A stretch of DNA of 64,000 nucleotides, from contig NC_071667.1 of the NCBI RefSeq assembly GCF_028554725.1, positions 68,115,501 to 68,179,500 on the forward strand. Reading direction: 5' to 3'. Both the position numbers and the translations under genes were made by a program. This DNA comes from Zeugodacus cucurbitae (Eukaryota; Arthropoda; Insecta; Diptera; Tephritidae). The stretch's first letter is position 1; each line of letters begins with the position of its first letter. The notes under the pieces were generated by a model that was given only the letters and a program-made list of their open reading frames with translations, searched no databases and was not told where the DNA came from. Shown piece by piece: positions 1-12,384 of this stretch.

Positions 1-2129
1 TTCTACGAGAGTATATACATATGTGGATTGTGAGCAAACAATTATTAGACTCCAAATAGTTTCTTCACATAGAGAAGAATGAACCAGAATGTGTGGACCA
101 AGACGTGTCTTTTCCGGCAGAATTGATATCTGTCAAAAGTCTCGAAACCCAGAAAAAGTAATTTGATGAGCGGAACCCACCCTTTTCAGTAAGGATCAAA
201 CTGAACAATCTCATTGACAGTTTCAAAGCCCTCCAGGATGACGATATTGAGACTTTTTTGGCATAATTGTCTTGCCTGGATATTGATTATACATTAGAGT
301 ATTCAGTACATTTTTTTTTTACTTTTTCTGAAGTTTGCCATTAAGGTCCGGATCATATTTCAGTTCTAAGCGATTATTAAGTTCTCTCGGTTATTAAGTT
401 CAACGAAATTCTGACCTATAGATCATGAGGAATTGATAGTAAGAAAGCTAATGATATAATATAATAATATCTTAAACTCAAATTAATATGAGGATTTGAG
501 GGTTTAACGTTTTCTACAGTGGGAGCTCTGAAATCGTACAGCTCCCAACTGCATAAAGTTCTACTTTCACTCCAGAAGTTCTTTCGCGGCTGGAGGTTCG
601 TTGAAGGGTTAGGAGTTCTAAGTATTTGGCATATACTCAGAGATTTATAGGAAAACGGATTTAACACTAATCCACAAAAATATTTTTAGGAATGTTTTAT
701 GCCGCTACAACAACAACAGAAACTTAATTTGAGTACAAATATTTTCTCGAATAGATGAATTGCCTTGTATAACTCCTCTGCATTTCTAACTTAGTGTCTG
801 CTTATTATTTTTATTCCTAAATATTCTCACTACTAACCGATCATAATAATTTTAGTATATTTTTTCAAATAAAATTTCTCATCAATTATAATTTAACATT
901 CTCTCATTAGTAGTTTTGGTTCCCTTTATATGTCAGCTACACGGAAGAAATAACGTTAAGCAACATAGAGCAACCGCAACACCAAAAAATGAAATCATCA
1001 AACGAAAACATAAAGTCCACTCACAATTCGCAACAGCAACAACAACATAACCGAAAAACCGAATATAACCGCAAGGCAATGCAGTGTTATGTAAAATGGC
1101 AGCGGATGTGAGCGAGCGGAAGTGGTTAAGAGAAGACAGAAGCCACAGCGACCGTATGCATGCCACAAAGCAAGTGCAGGAAGGCGGATAGTTGTTGTTG
1201 TTGTTGTTGTATGCCATAATGGCAGCGCTGCCACTTATGTATTATGCCAGAATGTCATACAACAACAGCAGCCATAGCAAGAATCAGTGCAACAAAGGCG
1301 ACTAGGTCAACTACGATGACACGAAGAGGCGAAAGCAATCAGCAGCAGAGAATATGAAAGACAAACAACAACAGCGAAGCAAAATAATAAAAAAACAAAA
1401 CGATAAATAATATAATAAAAATCCACAAACATACCTACATACATACATATATACTATGTATATGCACGCGAATTGTGGTGACCATAAGGAAGTGTAATCT
1501 TGCAGTTAAGTGAACCAGCGAAAAATGTCACAGCCCTGAACTCTGACGCTGCACTTTCAACTCACACGCTCGGACGCGGACGGCGAACACATGGTGCTGG
1601 CATCTGTGTGTGTGTGTGTGAGTTATGAAGTTATAAAAAACGCGCAAGCAGGACAATGCAGTCGCTTCTTCTCTTTTATTTATGTGACAATGTTCGCGTG
1701 CCAAGAGGAGTGTCGCGTCTGGTCAGTTACTTTTTGGAGTTTCTCTCTGTTTTTGCTTTTCGTTATGAAACATAGCCATGCATGCTGCTGGGTGGCTGGT
1801 TTATAAATGCATACGGTTAGTAAGATTGATGCATTCTCGTTGCATTTCGAAAGCCATAAAAAATGTTCGGAACAAACATATATTTTTCACGTTTTTCAGA
1901 CAGGCAACATTTGATAGAGTTGGTATTTTCATAAAATATTTTATTTTGGCGAATTTTAGTTATTAGCATAAGTTTGCTCCTCCACAGTCAACAAACCAAT
2001 TTAAAAATTTAAAATTTAATTAACTTAAAATTTCGCGAGTTTGTGCAATAAATATATGTTGATATACATTACCCTGAAGTACGATACAAATTTCAGCAGT
2101 ACTGATTGCTTTTTTGGCGATTTTCGTTT
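1..2129. other. Non-coding flank, microsatellite-rich
   Basis: I see no host gene here. Open frames are short, have no recognisable domain and sit in low-complexity sequence. CAA/CAG trinucleotide runs occur around 707-720, 1033-1050 and 1190-1212. A (CATA)-type run lies near 1431-1455 and an uninterrupted (TG)8 at 1605-1620. The stretch could be intergenic or part of a large intron of a gene outside the window. Confidence 0.6.
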
Positions 2130-3060
2130 GTTAAAAACTCACACTTCGTTGCTTGTTCGTGAATTCTTGGCCAAAAATAACACTGTGACGATGCCCCAGC
2201 CGTCAATTGAATTTTCTTCAATTTCCAAAAATAAAGAGGGCCTAAAAGAGCCGTCATTCTACAAGCATATGAGAGAGAAATCGCTGAAAGACACAAAGGA
2301 TATCCCAAAAAGCGTTTCGGCGATTGAAAGAAGGGGACTACTTTAAGGCAGTAGTCTGCTTTAGAAGCCGAAAAAAGCGTTTTTTAGCAATTTTTTTTTA
2401 AGGAGAGGAAATGATTGCGGTAAACGGAATTTTAAGACGATAGTGTACTATATTTAAGGCTTAAAAAACAATATTTATTATTAAAAAATATTGAAATTTT
2501 TTCAAAGTTGTAAGTATTTTTCTGGAGCGCCTGCAGTCTGCACTTGTAAATCGGTGCCGGTGATGGAGGTCGTGCGATGCATCTGAAACAGTCGAACCAA
2601 ATTTTTTTTTAATTCTTATAAGTTTCTTTTCTTTATGAACTAAAAAAATACCAAAGAAGTTTAAAAAAATTTTTTCGAAGTTTGAAAAAAAATTCACTTT
2701 TTTAAGAAAAAAATGTACTTTAAGTTTCAAAACAAGTAGAAGATAATTTAATACTGAAGCTAGATCACTTTGGTTTTTTTCGATCGGATATATATTATTT
2801 TTGCTATCGCCGGCACCGTTTTCTAACACTTGTGAAAATGAAAACTCGAGAAAACGCGCTTTAAAGGTCTGCCTGAGCATTCGCACCTGCTCGACGATCG
2901 GCCACTAAAACTTAAAACAAAACAAAAAAATCGATTCTTTGAAGCCTGTAACGCAGACTACTGCCTTAAAAGCAACAAGATCAATGAGTCATATAAATAA
3001 ATAATTTTCTTTTTCAAGAAAATGAAAATTCCCTTTATTTTTTGAACACACCTTGTATAA
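2130..3060 (+). mobile_element. Mariner transposon relic, split by a nested element
   Basis: The + strand at about 2133-2200 encodes a peptide with the mariner transposase signature SLLVREFLAKN..TVTMPQP. The S-P-D-L-A-P-x-D block that normally follows and carries the third catalytic aspartate is missing. The text resumes with a degenerate F-x-x-I-x-K..-KDIPKS tail. The frame is then cut at 2343 by a TTAA-flanked insertion. After 2969 sequence typical of a mariner 3' end resumes and stops in TTTTTTGAACACACCTTGTA (about 3040-3059), which resembles an irritans-type terminal repeat. No matching 5' terminal repeat is visible, so the copy is 5'-truncated and dead. The left boundary is approximate. 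Confidence 0.7.
2343..2969. mobile_element. TTAA-flanked MITE nested in the mariner relic
   Basis: A perfect 13-bp terminal inverted repeat, GGCAGTAGTCTGC at 2347-2359 and its complement at 2953-2965, is bounded on both sides by TTAA (2343-2346, 2966-2969). A TTAA target duplication is the piggyBac superfamily hallmark, although the terminal bases here are GGC and not the usual CCC type. The 627-bp interior is AT-rich and has no transposase, so this is a non-autonomous element. It lies inside the mariner remnant and is therefore younger than it. Confidence 0.7.
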
Positions 3061-3171
3061 CTTCTTGTGATCAAAAAACTAAATGTTCGCCATATTGGTC
3101 CAAGGACCATTTTTTATAACTGTAAAATTTCTAAAAATATTGCATAGTTATACGATAGTGTTGAATACATA

Positions 3172-3695
3172 TTAAGGGGTTACATGGGTTTTGTCGGGTA
3201 AAAAATGGCCTATTTTCAATATTTTTTTTTTCTATGTAAAAAATTATTTATTTAATTCAAACTTCTTTCTGTCTTATAGATACATATTTAAAGAATAATT
3301 TCTGAAATTTACAAAAAATAGACATAGATATAGATACATATTTAAAGAATAATTTCTGAAATTTACAAAAAAAAATAATTTAATTGTAATTGAAAAAAGA
3401 AAAAATCCTCAAGCACGAGTAAATTGTATCTCGAACACCTATGCAAAATTTCATCCAGATCGGTTGAGTATTTTTCGAGAACATTTGACACCGATTTTGA
3501 AAACACGGTTCTAAGAAAAAAAAAGTTTTGAGTAACAATAATAACTGACTCGGAGCGCACACATTCCAAAGTCTGCATCTCCAAAACTATTATTCGGATC
3601 GACTTGAAAATTTAAGATAACATTCTTGAGATGTTGTAGAAATTAATAACCCAAAAAACAAAAAATCGATTTTTTGAACCCATGTAACCCCTTAA
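3172..3695. mobile_element. TTAA-flanked MITE, family A copy 1
   Basis: The terminal inverted repeat GGGGTTACATGGGTT starts at 3176 and its complement AACCCATGTAACCCC ends at 3691. TTAA flanks both ends (3172-3175, 3692-3695). The interior has no coding potential. A roughly 65-bp AT-rich segment beginning GATACATATTTAAAGAATAA is duplicated in tandem inside it (about 3280-3370). Related copies lie at 20622-21330 and 44175-44389. Confidence 0.8.
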
Positions 3696-6600
3696 TAAAG
3701 AATAATATTTACACATGTGAAGAATTTCAAATCTCTTAATGAAAAAATATTCAGAGATAAGACTCCTTGAGAGCGATTTTTTCACATTTTTCACTATATA
3801 TTGTAGGTTCGGTTCTCATTACCAATAAATACTCTTTCTTGTATAACATATTTTTTTTTGATGACCTCACATTAAAACGAACTTACTAATTGTCAATTCA
3901 ACATTTTTCTCTTTTCGAATAAAAAATTTTAACACACACTTTTCCAGCAAAATTACGGTTTCTGTGTTACAACTCAGTGCATGAATACTCATTAAAAGTC
4001 AATCTTCAATCACGAAGTTTATGGAATATTTATAAAATCAAGACATTTTGACAGACTTTTGTCGTTATTGATGAAATGGATAATACAATATAGTATTATA
4101 GAAAAAGTCAAAAACACAGGGTGATCAAAAAATGTCACATCTTTAAACAATTTTACTTCTTGAAGATTTGACAATTTCACTTTTATTTGCTAAAACTAAA
4201 CTTTCCAAAAACACCCTTTAAATTTTATTAAGTGCATTTTTTCGTTAAAAATATCAATTTTGAATTCTTATAGGATTCATATGCTTATTTACATTCAAAG
4301 CCACTAAAATTCAAAAAATGACCGATTAATCAGTTCTAGAAATCTCTATAATAGAAAAAAGTTTGGAAAGCAGAGCTAAAAAAGTACGTTTCAACATAGT
4401 CTCAGATGCATTCAGCGCCTTCGAACTGGTAAACGTGTATATCGCTTCCAAATTCTTTTGGATTTTCAATACTATGATTCTAAAGTAAGTAAAATGTTAT
4501 TGAAATGTTATTAACTGACCACTTGACTAATAATTTTAAGTCTATTCTTTTAATTTGAGACTGTATTGACATGATTTTAAATATAATTAAATTTATTTAG
4601 AATGGTTGAGTACTTCTAAATACATATATTTATACGAGTTTATAAATTTTAATTTTTAATTTATTAAAAAATATTATGAAAAAGGCTAAATTCTGAAAAC
4701 GAAAAAGCTATCGCAATCTTAGCAAATAAACGTCAATTATTATTAACTAATTACTAACTATTTTTAGATAATTTAAAAAATTAAACCTGCTTTAAAATAT
4801 TTAATTTAAAATTATTTAACTTACACCGTTAACTTTAAATAAAAAGTAAGTAAAAAATCTGAAAAACAAAAAAGACGATTTCATTATAAAGCTTGACTAC
4901 AACGGCATTAAAATTCGCCTAACTACCTCAAGTTAGAATAAGCCATATGCGCCTTGAGATATGCTACACAATTAGCTCCACCAAAAAGCTAAGCACTTAG
5001 GCAATTTAAAGCAATCACAGGCGTTTAATATAAACATTTCGCCTCATTTAAACAGTTGCGTGCACATAAGGGTAGTCAAGAACATACGAGTATATCCATG
5101 TGTATATAAATTTATATAATTTTAACTCCAAGTAGCTATTTAACTAAGTTAGTATGCATGAATATGCGCAGCGCTGTCATATCTAGCGCACCATGGAAGC
5201 AATAAACAACATGCTTACTGTAAAAACACCTACTCAACGAAACTGAGATTGTACAGCAAGCAGCGCCCACCTTCACACACCCACTCGCTTTCTTCACCTG
5301 GAGTCCGTGTGTCAGTCAGTCATGCAGTAAAGACGCGACTTTTTAACGCCAAGCAGCACAAACAGCAGGGATTCGGCGTTTTTAAATCACTGCGTACTTG
5401 CCAAAAACAAAACGTATGTATGTAAGTTTATTTAAGAGTCAAAAGCACATTTCTGTTTGTACGAGCACATACAGACAGACAGACAAATATCAAATGCACA
5501 ATAATGGCACAAAATAATTAGGTTATAAGTGTAAATGGCGAAAAAGCCGGAGTAGCTAGACGTTGCAACCCTTTTCATGTTGATTTCATTCTTACTTTTA
5601 GTATTTCAATATGCCATTTCCGTTTCCGTTTGCTTGCCTGGCTAACAGTGTATGCTCAGTATTTGGTAAATATGCAAACATACACACACACAAAGTTAAC
5701 CTACTTGGCAACTTTAAAATCACGCTCACACACACACACCAACTACTGCCACGCAACCGCTTAACTTTGTCCTAATGTCCTTGCACTTACTTCACTCCCA
5801 CCATAGTTTACCGTGATCCTTTTGCCGTTGCCGTTACTGTTGCCGCTATCGCTTTCAATGTCGATTCCGTTCCGATTCAAATGCGAAACCCGATTTCAAT
5901 TTACGTACTCCGCACTGTGTCAACACTACGTTGCGGCCTAACCGCCTTCGCCGTACTTCACTAACTTCACAGTCGTATCATTGACTTTGGCGCTTTCTTG
6001 AACACATCAATTAATTTTTTGCTCTCTCATTTATTATTTTTATTACCACTTAGTTGCGAAAGGACTTGTTAAGTGTTTTCAATGTAACGAATCCTGGCAC
6101 TTTTTTTGTTTTTGCCTTACCAATTAACCGACTTCAGCGCTGTTACTTTACCCTTTTCACTTTCTGCTTCTTCTTCTTCTTGTTGCAGCAAAGAAGATAT
6201 GACTGGTGAACTTTGGAGTATATGAATGAAGCCTTTTTGTTTAGTATATTCACTTATATTTCATATATTTATTTGAAACGCGGTTAGGATGTTTTCGATT
6301 CATCCGGCAAATCGTTCTTTACGATTGAGCGTCCCGTCGTTAACTGTCCGAAAGGATGTTGGTTCGTTATTGTACTGTTAGCATTTGAGCTTTTATTTTT
6401 GGCTTAAAGCTTTGGAGGTGCTGCCAATATTTTGTAGGGAGGAATGAGCTTAACAATACACACTTTCTTTTGTGATCCTTAAATAGATTTCATACTATGC
6501 GATAGGGTTTTGAAGTTCTGGATAACAAATCATATGAAGATTAATATTTTCTTTAAGTTTGAGATAAGTAATTTTGAAAAAAAAAAACAATTTTTTAAAT

Positions 6601-6975
6601 ATTTACTGGTTGGAAATAATTTATTTTTAGATTTTTTTTATATTTTTCCATAAATTAACGCTTAAACTTACTTCCAAGTATTTGTTATTTATCATTAATA
6701 TATAAAAAAGTATAATTCAATAAATTCTTTTATTCAATTTTAATATAAATTTTCTCATTCCCATACACTATGGCAGCTACACACACCAAAGGTAAGAAGA
6801 AGACCATACATTCACAGTAAACACAACAAACAGCTGTTGGCTTCTAGAAAAAAACACTACACGATTGTCAACAACTCAAAAGCAGTGAAAATTTCAACCG
6901 AAGCAAATATTTTACATAAAAAATAAATATATTTATTAAATTAATCAATAAAAACGTTAAAAAGATCGCAACGTA
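3696..6975. other. Intergenic DNA up to the FAM50 start
   Basis: No gene is supported. The first kilobase is very AT-rich. From about 5200 to 6200 the base composition is closer to that of promoters or 5' leader sequence, with CA runs (5680-5740) and CCGTTGCCGTTACTGTTGCCG-type repeats near 5820. Just upstream of FAM50 an E-box-like CAGCTGTT lies near 6831. A 16-codon open frame begins at 6771. I cannot place a transcription start from sequence alone. Confidence 0.5.
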
Positions 6976-8061
6976 ATGGCGCACTATAAGGGAGCCGCCA
7001 GTGAAGCGGGCCGTGCTGCACAACTGATGAAAAAACGTGAGATTGCCCAACAGGAGATTGAGTTTCGCAAGAAGAAAATCGAAGAAGAGCTTAAACTTGA
7101 CAAGATTGAAAATAAATTCGCAGCGCATTATGATGCCGTGGAACAGCAACTTAAAAGTTCGACCATTGGTCTGGTCACTTTGGATGAGATGAAGGCCAAA
7201 CAGGAGGATATAGTAAGGGAACGTGAAAAAAAGTTGGCACAGAAAAAAGATGAGAAAGAACGTGAAAAGCAACGCGCACTGGAGGCCATACAAGCGGAGA
7301 AGAATAAACAAAAACGACAGATACAAGCGCTATCATTCAGTTTTAATGAAGACGAGGATGATGAGGAGGGCGCTGCCGATGACGCTGATGATGATGACAA
7401 TGTTAAAGAAGTTAAAAAGGAGGATACGCCACCTAAGAAGAAGTGGACCGAAATCGATGATGATAGTATACCATCGAAGAAAAAGAAAATATTTAAAAAT
7501 CCCGAAGTAGATACATCATTTTTGCCTGATCGCGAACGTGAGGAACAAGAGAATCGCTTGCGCGAACAGTTGCGTCAAGAGTGGGTAATGCAGCAAGCAG
7601 CATTGAAAGATCAAGAAATCACCATCACTTTCAGTTATTGGGATGGTTCAGGTCATAGACGTAGTGTGATAATGAAAAAGGGTAATTCCATATATCAATT
7701 CCTGCAACGTTGTCTTGAGTTGCTGCGCAAGGAATTCAATGAATTGAAAACTGTCATGGCCGATCAGCTGATGTATGTAAAAGAAGATTTAATACTACCG
7801 CATCATTACTCATTCTACGACTTTATTGTAACAAAGGCGCGTGGTAAGAGTGGACCTTTATTCCAATTCGACGTACACGACGATGTGCGTATGATAAGCG
7901 ATGCTACTGTAGAGAAGGAAGAATCCCATGCGGGCAAAGTGCTCTTACGTTCGTGGTATGAACGTAATAAACATATTTTTCCAGCCAGCCGTTGGGAGCC
8001 ATATGACCCCACAAAAACATATGATAAATATACCATTAAGGATAAGAGCAAAAAAACATGA
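6976..8061 (+). CDS. FAM50: FAM50/XAP5 family nuclear protein
   Basis: Intronless frame of 361 aa, close to the usual length of animal FAM50 proteins. Residues 1-110 form a charged coiled-coil-prone region beginning MAHYKGAASEAGRAAQLMKK, a signature of the family. An acidic run lies at about 123-140 (EDEDDEEG, DDADDDD). Lysine clusters PPKKKW and PSKKKKIF around 153-170 look like nuclear localisation signals. The XAP5 domain fills the C-terminal half, with DTSFLPDREREE, ITFSYWDGSGHRR, YVKEDLILPHHYSFYDFI, FDVHDDVR and HIFPASRWEPYDP. Family members are nuclear and associate with spliceosome components (known for FAM50A; not visible here). The start is the first ATG and begins the conserved N-terminus. 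AATAAA signals follow at 8085 and 8165. Confidence 0.97.
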   Translation: MAHYKGAASEAGRAAQLMKKREIAQQEIEFRKKKIEEELKLDKIENKFAAHYDAVEQQLKSSTIGLVTLDEMKAKQEDIVREREKKLAQKKDEKEREKQRALEAIQAEKNKQKRQIQALSFSFNEDEDDEEGAADDADDDDNVKEVKKEDTPPKKKWTEIDDDSIPSKKKKIFKNPEVDTSFLPDREREEQENRLREQLRQEWVMQQAALKDQEITITFSYWDGSGHRRSVIMKKGNSIYQFLQRCLELLRKEFNELKTVMADQLMYVKEDLILPHHYSFYDFIVTKARGKSGPLFQFDVHDDVRMISDATVEKEESHAGKVLLRSWYERNKHIFPASRWEPYDPTKTYDKYTIKDKSKKT

Positions 8062-8084
8062 ATTGTATATAACGCTGAAATATG

Positions 8085-8090
8085 AATAAA
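8085..8090 (+). terminator. Poly(A) signal of FAM50
   Basis: A canonical AATAAA lies 24 bases after the FAM50 stop codon; a second AATAAA at 8165-8170 could serve as an alternative. The site is inferred from the hexamer and its position only. Confidence 0.5.
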
Positions 8091-8187
8091 ATTAAGTACA
8101 ATATTGAAGAAAAATATAATAATCTTATTTAAATTAATTTTGTATGTGTTGCAAGTATATGGTGAATAAATTTCAATCCGTAACAAT

Positions 8188-8747
8188 ATAATAAGATTTG
8201 AAAATAAAGCAATTGTACGACGATGATTTATTTATGTTCTATTAAACGTTCTCTATTAATAAATGCATAACCACTGCTTGGTACTTGCAACTTCAGCAAT
8301 TATTTATAGGTTAGTTGATATTTTTTGAAAAAATGTTTTTATTAGGAATACTTTATAGAGGTTTTTTATAACTTTGGTTCCTCGCTATTTGAATACTATT
8401 ACAGTTGAACTTCCCTAACTTAATTTCGATTCGATTTAAGTAGGGAAATTTGTATGAAATTAACTTCTATTACCGCTTCCAAGATTTTGAGTTATGGAGA
8501 ACTTCGAGTTATGAAAGTTCAACTGTATAATAAAATTTGAAAATAAAGTAATTTTACTTGAATAAGGAGTAATTTATGTTAAACCGCTTCTATTTATACT
8601 TAGATGTACAACCATTACTTGACACTTGCAACTTTGGCAAGTATTTAGAGGTTAGTTGATATTTTTTAAAAACCTTTTGCATTACGAATACTTTATAGAC
8701 GGTGTTTATAACATTGGTGACTTGTTCTTTGAATACTATTATTTATA
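8188..8747 (+). repeat. Direct duplication flanking a MITE
   Basis: About 8188-8400 and about 8527-8747 are diverged direct repeats offset by roughly 340 bp. Landmarks shared by both are ATAAxATTTGAAAATAAAG, CTTGCAACTT, GGTTAGTTGATATTTTTT, GAATACTTTATAGA and TTTGAATACTATT. The segment between them is exactly the MITE at 8400-8527. There is no coding content. Confidence 0.7.
8400..8527. mobile_element. TA-flanked MITE, family B copy 1
   Basis: The terminal inverted repeat TACAGTTGAACTT at 8400 pairs with AAGTTCAACTGTA ending at 8527. The TA at each end could be the target duplication of a Tc1/mariner-type element. The interior carries TTCGAGTTATG and GAGTTATGGAGAA motifs found also in copies at 13017-13373 and 63451-63595. 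It is 128 bp and has no coding capacity. Confidence 0.7.
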
Positions 8748-11700
8748 ATTTCAGTGGTGCAACCCGCTAGGTGTTAACGACGCATTCAATTACTTGGACA
8801 AATGAGCTCAGGCTTGTAAACGTTGTGAAAATCAAAAAAAGTATACGGAGATTTCTTAAGAGACTTATTATTACATTGTATAAATGGGCACAAGAACAAA
8901 AAAACTTACCGAAAGTATAAAAACTACTTCCCCAAGCCATTTGATTGAAGATTTTAGCCGGATATATGAGCTGAGCGTAGCAGTTCCGCATTGTACTTGA
9001 ATACAATTGTTCACTTGTTAATGTCTATGAACTAATGCAATTTCTGTTTGCTTGCAACTACAATAGTACTAATAACAATTTCAGCAGCAGTTATTATATT
9101 TTTAACAAAATATTGGTTCGCTTTATATAAAATCACAATTTGCACACAAAATGAAATTTTCAGTTATGTGGTGAAGTTGGCTGTTAAAGCAAAAAGGCGG
9201 AAACTGTGTTTGGTCATCATGCGGCATAAGTTTAATAAATACAACTTTTGGATCACTTTGCAAAAATATTTAAAACTATTATTTTATTATTTTTTTATAT
9301 GTATTAATTGTTAACAAATAATGCCATTTGTATTCAGTCTAATATTATTTAAATAAAATTAATCTCAACATTAAAATCTACAACACGGCAGCTCTGTCGC
9401 TTCAAGTATTTTACAAGCTGGTAGCACTGTTGAGTGCTTGTTCTTCAGTGTGCCATAAAAATCCGTCTGGCAAAGTAGATAAAGTGCACGAAGTGAATGT
9501 TTGTGTTTTCGCGTATTTAGTGCTATTTTAATTGAAATGTGTAATAAGTCAAAATAAATATTAACAGTAGTTATCAGTGCAGTTGATAAGAACATTAGTA
9601 AGCACCTGAATCAGGTAACGACGTTAACGAATCACACCAACCATCTTCGCCATATAGTTAGATATATGCATATGATGGCGTACTCGCTGATGCAGTGAAA
9701 TATTGTAGAAGCAACGACGACTCCCAGAAGTTTTTTTTTTCAAGAAGAATATCCAAAGGAAAGGAAGAAGGTATGTGGGATGATAAGTATTCGCATACCT
9801 TTTTTAACACACAAGCAGTGCTGGTGTTGCGCATTGTGTGTGCATGTGAATCAAAGTTATTTTACTAATAATCTTGCGCAAAAATAGTTTGTGAGTGAGT
9901 GAAAAAATAAGAAAATTTTTATATAGAATAAAAACAGGTATACATAATCATAATTGTAAGGATGTGTGTTTGCTCAGGAAAGTTGCAAAGTATATGAGAT
10001 TTAAGCACTCAAGTGTATGTGAAAAATCAATACGAACCCTCGTACACCGCCATCACCGCCCTTCAACCATTCACGCCTCCGTTTGCAGGATACGGAATAT
10101 GTATGTATGCATGGTTGGGGAAGTTGGGATTCTGTGAGTACACAAATTTAATGAACTTAAATTTAATTCTAAAAGTGACATTGAGGTTTATAAATTTATG
10201 TGCAACAATTCAACTAAGCACTATACAAATTAAAACACATAATTGTGTTGTTACTAATAGTTTAACAAGGCGTATAGTTGTAAGTCAATTAATTGAAATT
10301 AATCAATTGAGCGTTTAAATAATACCTAAAATGGAATTGTTCATAAATATAAGGTATTTATGTATGTGTACATGACTAAAAAAATAATAGCTGCTTATAT
10401 ATAATATATTAAATGGTGTATGTATTTATGTACACATTTTCAGTTATATTTTTTCATTTACTCAGTTCCAAAGTATGGTACGGATACTGCTTTTAACACT
10501 ACTAAGCTCATCTTTATTATTTTTCCGCTATATCAAATTGTTGCTGCCCCTCATCAGCTTGGACATATTCGCTCATCCGAAACGAACTTGATTGTACTAC
10601 TCTTGATGCACTTTTTACTGTTGCTGGCAAAGTTATTTGTAAATGAAGTTACCTACCGACCAACACACATATGTACATACATACATACATTATATACCAA
10701 CGTAAATTGTTGATTTGTACCTTTGCCTTTTATTTCGCTCTTACTTTTAAAGTTGTTATTATTTTCCCCTTTTACTTTTACTTTTTCTTTTATATAATAA
10801 TTAATAAAAATGAAAAAAGTGCTTTACAAAGTTTAATATGCAGGCGAATGTTTGTATGTAGACTTATGCGGATTTCTTCCACTAGATCTCCATCAATTCA
10901 ACTGGAGCACACACGTTTTGTTGTTTTTATTTTTATTTTTTGTACATTTTGCGTAATGAATATGCGATTTTGCCCTGTTGCTATCCCCGAATTCGTCTTA
11001 ACTTTGTAAGTTTTGTAAATGCTTTTGTGCAGTTCACTTCTTCCATCATTTTCGGGTTATGTAGTAATTCTTGTCCGTTGGTCATCGATTGCTGAACACC
11101 GGTTGAAAGTACGGAGTATGTCTTTTTGAAGGTTGCTTTACTTCGTGTCGTACATACATAGTTGTTGCACTTTTGATACTTAAATACATGTGCATATTTC
11201 CGTATAAATATTATTGAGACTGCTTTAGGCATAAGCCTGGAAATGGAAGTAATAAAACAACTATGCATTTCCATAAATTTTCACGTAGATTTGTATGTAT
11301 GTTTGTATGTCAGAAGAAGCAATAAAGTTGTAGCTTATGTTCCGAACTACGATCTTCGCCCATGGATCGTTAAACCCACTGTACTACCACACTATTATAC
11401 GTCGGCGCCGTATGCCTGCCTTTTTATTTTGCATATAGAACTGTGTCTGAGGAAAATTACCTACATACTGACATACACCTACACACACGCACAGTCCACT
11501 GGTAAGTGCAAAAGACCGGCATTTATGTATTTACTTTGTGCATTCACTTTTGGTCGTATTCTCTTTCAATAATTAATTGGTCGACAACTGAGTCATACGC
11601 GTGTGAGGAGGCATTCATCCAGCCAACGAAACACAGCAGAGCATACTTGCATTGTTGATTCCAAACGATTGTGGAATTTGCATACACACACACTCACACA

Positions 11701-12086
11701 TACTTGTATGTAAATGTTCAAATGATTTTTATGAAGACGTTCGCACTTGCTTATAGTTTTGCTGTGTAACATATTGTTTTTGTTGTAAATTAATTTCGCA
11801 CAAGTGTCACATAGAACTTAGTTATTTAATTGGCGACAGTTGCTATTTTCGTACTGCTTCGACGTGGCGATGCCTTGAATATTATATGATTATATTGTGT
11901 ATTCCTGTTCTATGTATCGGAATTTAAGAAATTTTATAAGGAAAGGGAAAAGCAATAGGGCGCCTAAACTGTAAATACAGACGGAATGACATGCTTATGT
12001 GTATATAAAAGTGATAAATAAATAATTATTTTTATTTTGAGTGTTATAAATTATAAAATTATTGATAATATTCTTGCTTTTTAATA
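8748..12086. other. Non-coding interval, possible Apc 5' leader region
   Basis: No gene is supported; open frames here are short and have no domain. Two good splice-donor consensus sites, ATTA|GTAAGC near 9596 and GAAG|GTATGT near 9771, follow leader-like sequence. They could end non-coding first exons of Apc, which has an acceptor at 24781-24783. (CATA)n and (TATG)n runs are scattered, for example 10674-10690. Confidence 0.4.
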
Positions 12087-12384
12087 TACAGTGCTGGGCA
12101 AAAAATCCGGTCAGTATGAAAATTGAAAATATAAGCTAAAATATTCATTCTAGATAAAACTTTTTAAAGAGGAATTTTTTGTATTTGTAATAAGAGATGA
12201 AATAAATTGTTAGCAAAAAAGTATTAATACTAAATTTTCAAGGATGAACTTTTTTCAAATTTGGTCAAATTCTTAAAATTAGGGATATTCAACAAAATTG
12301 TTCACAAAATTTATAAAAATGGTAATATCAAAGTGATTGTTTTTATTTCTTTATTTTTAGTCTATCTAGTAGGAAATATTTCAA

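Noticed and set aside
933..1234. Overlapping minus-strand frames with Asn or Thr runs
   Set aside because: They come from CAA/TTG trinucleotide repeats at about 1035-1065 and 1190-1212 and have no conserved sequence.
4115..4138. CAGGGTGATCAAAAAATGTCA resembling a mariner end
   Set aside because: It is isolated; I see no partner terminus or transposase sequence nearby.
9400..9780. Possible non-coding first exon(s) of Apc
   Set aside because: Two good donor sites exist, but nothing in the sequence links them to the acceptor at 24783, so no exon is annotated.
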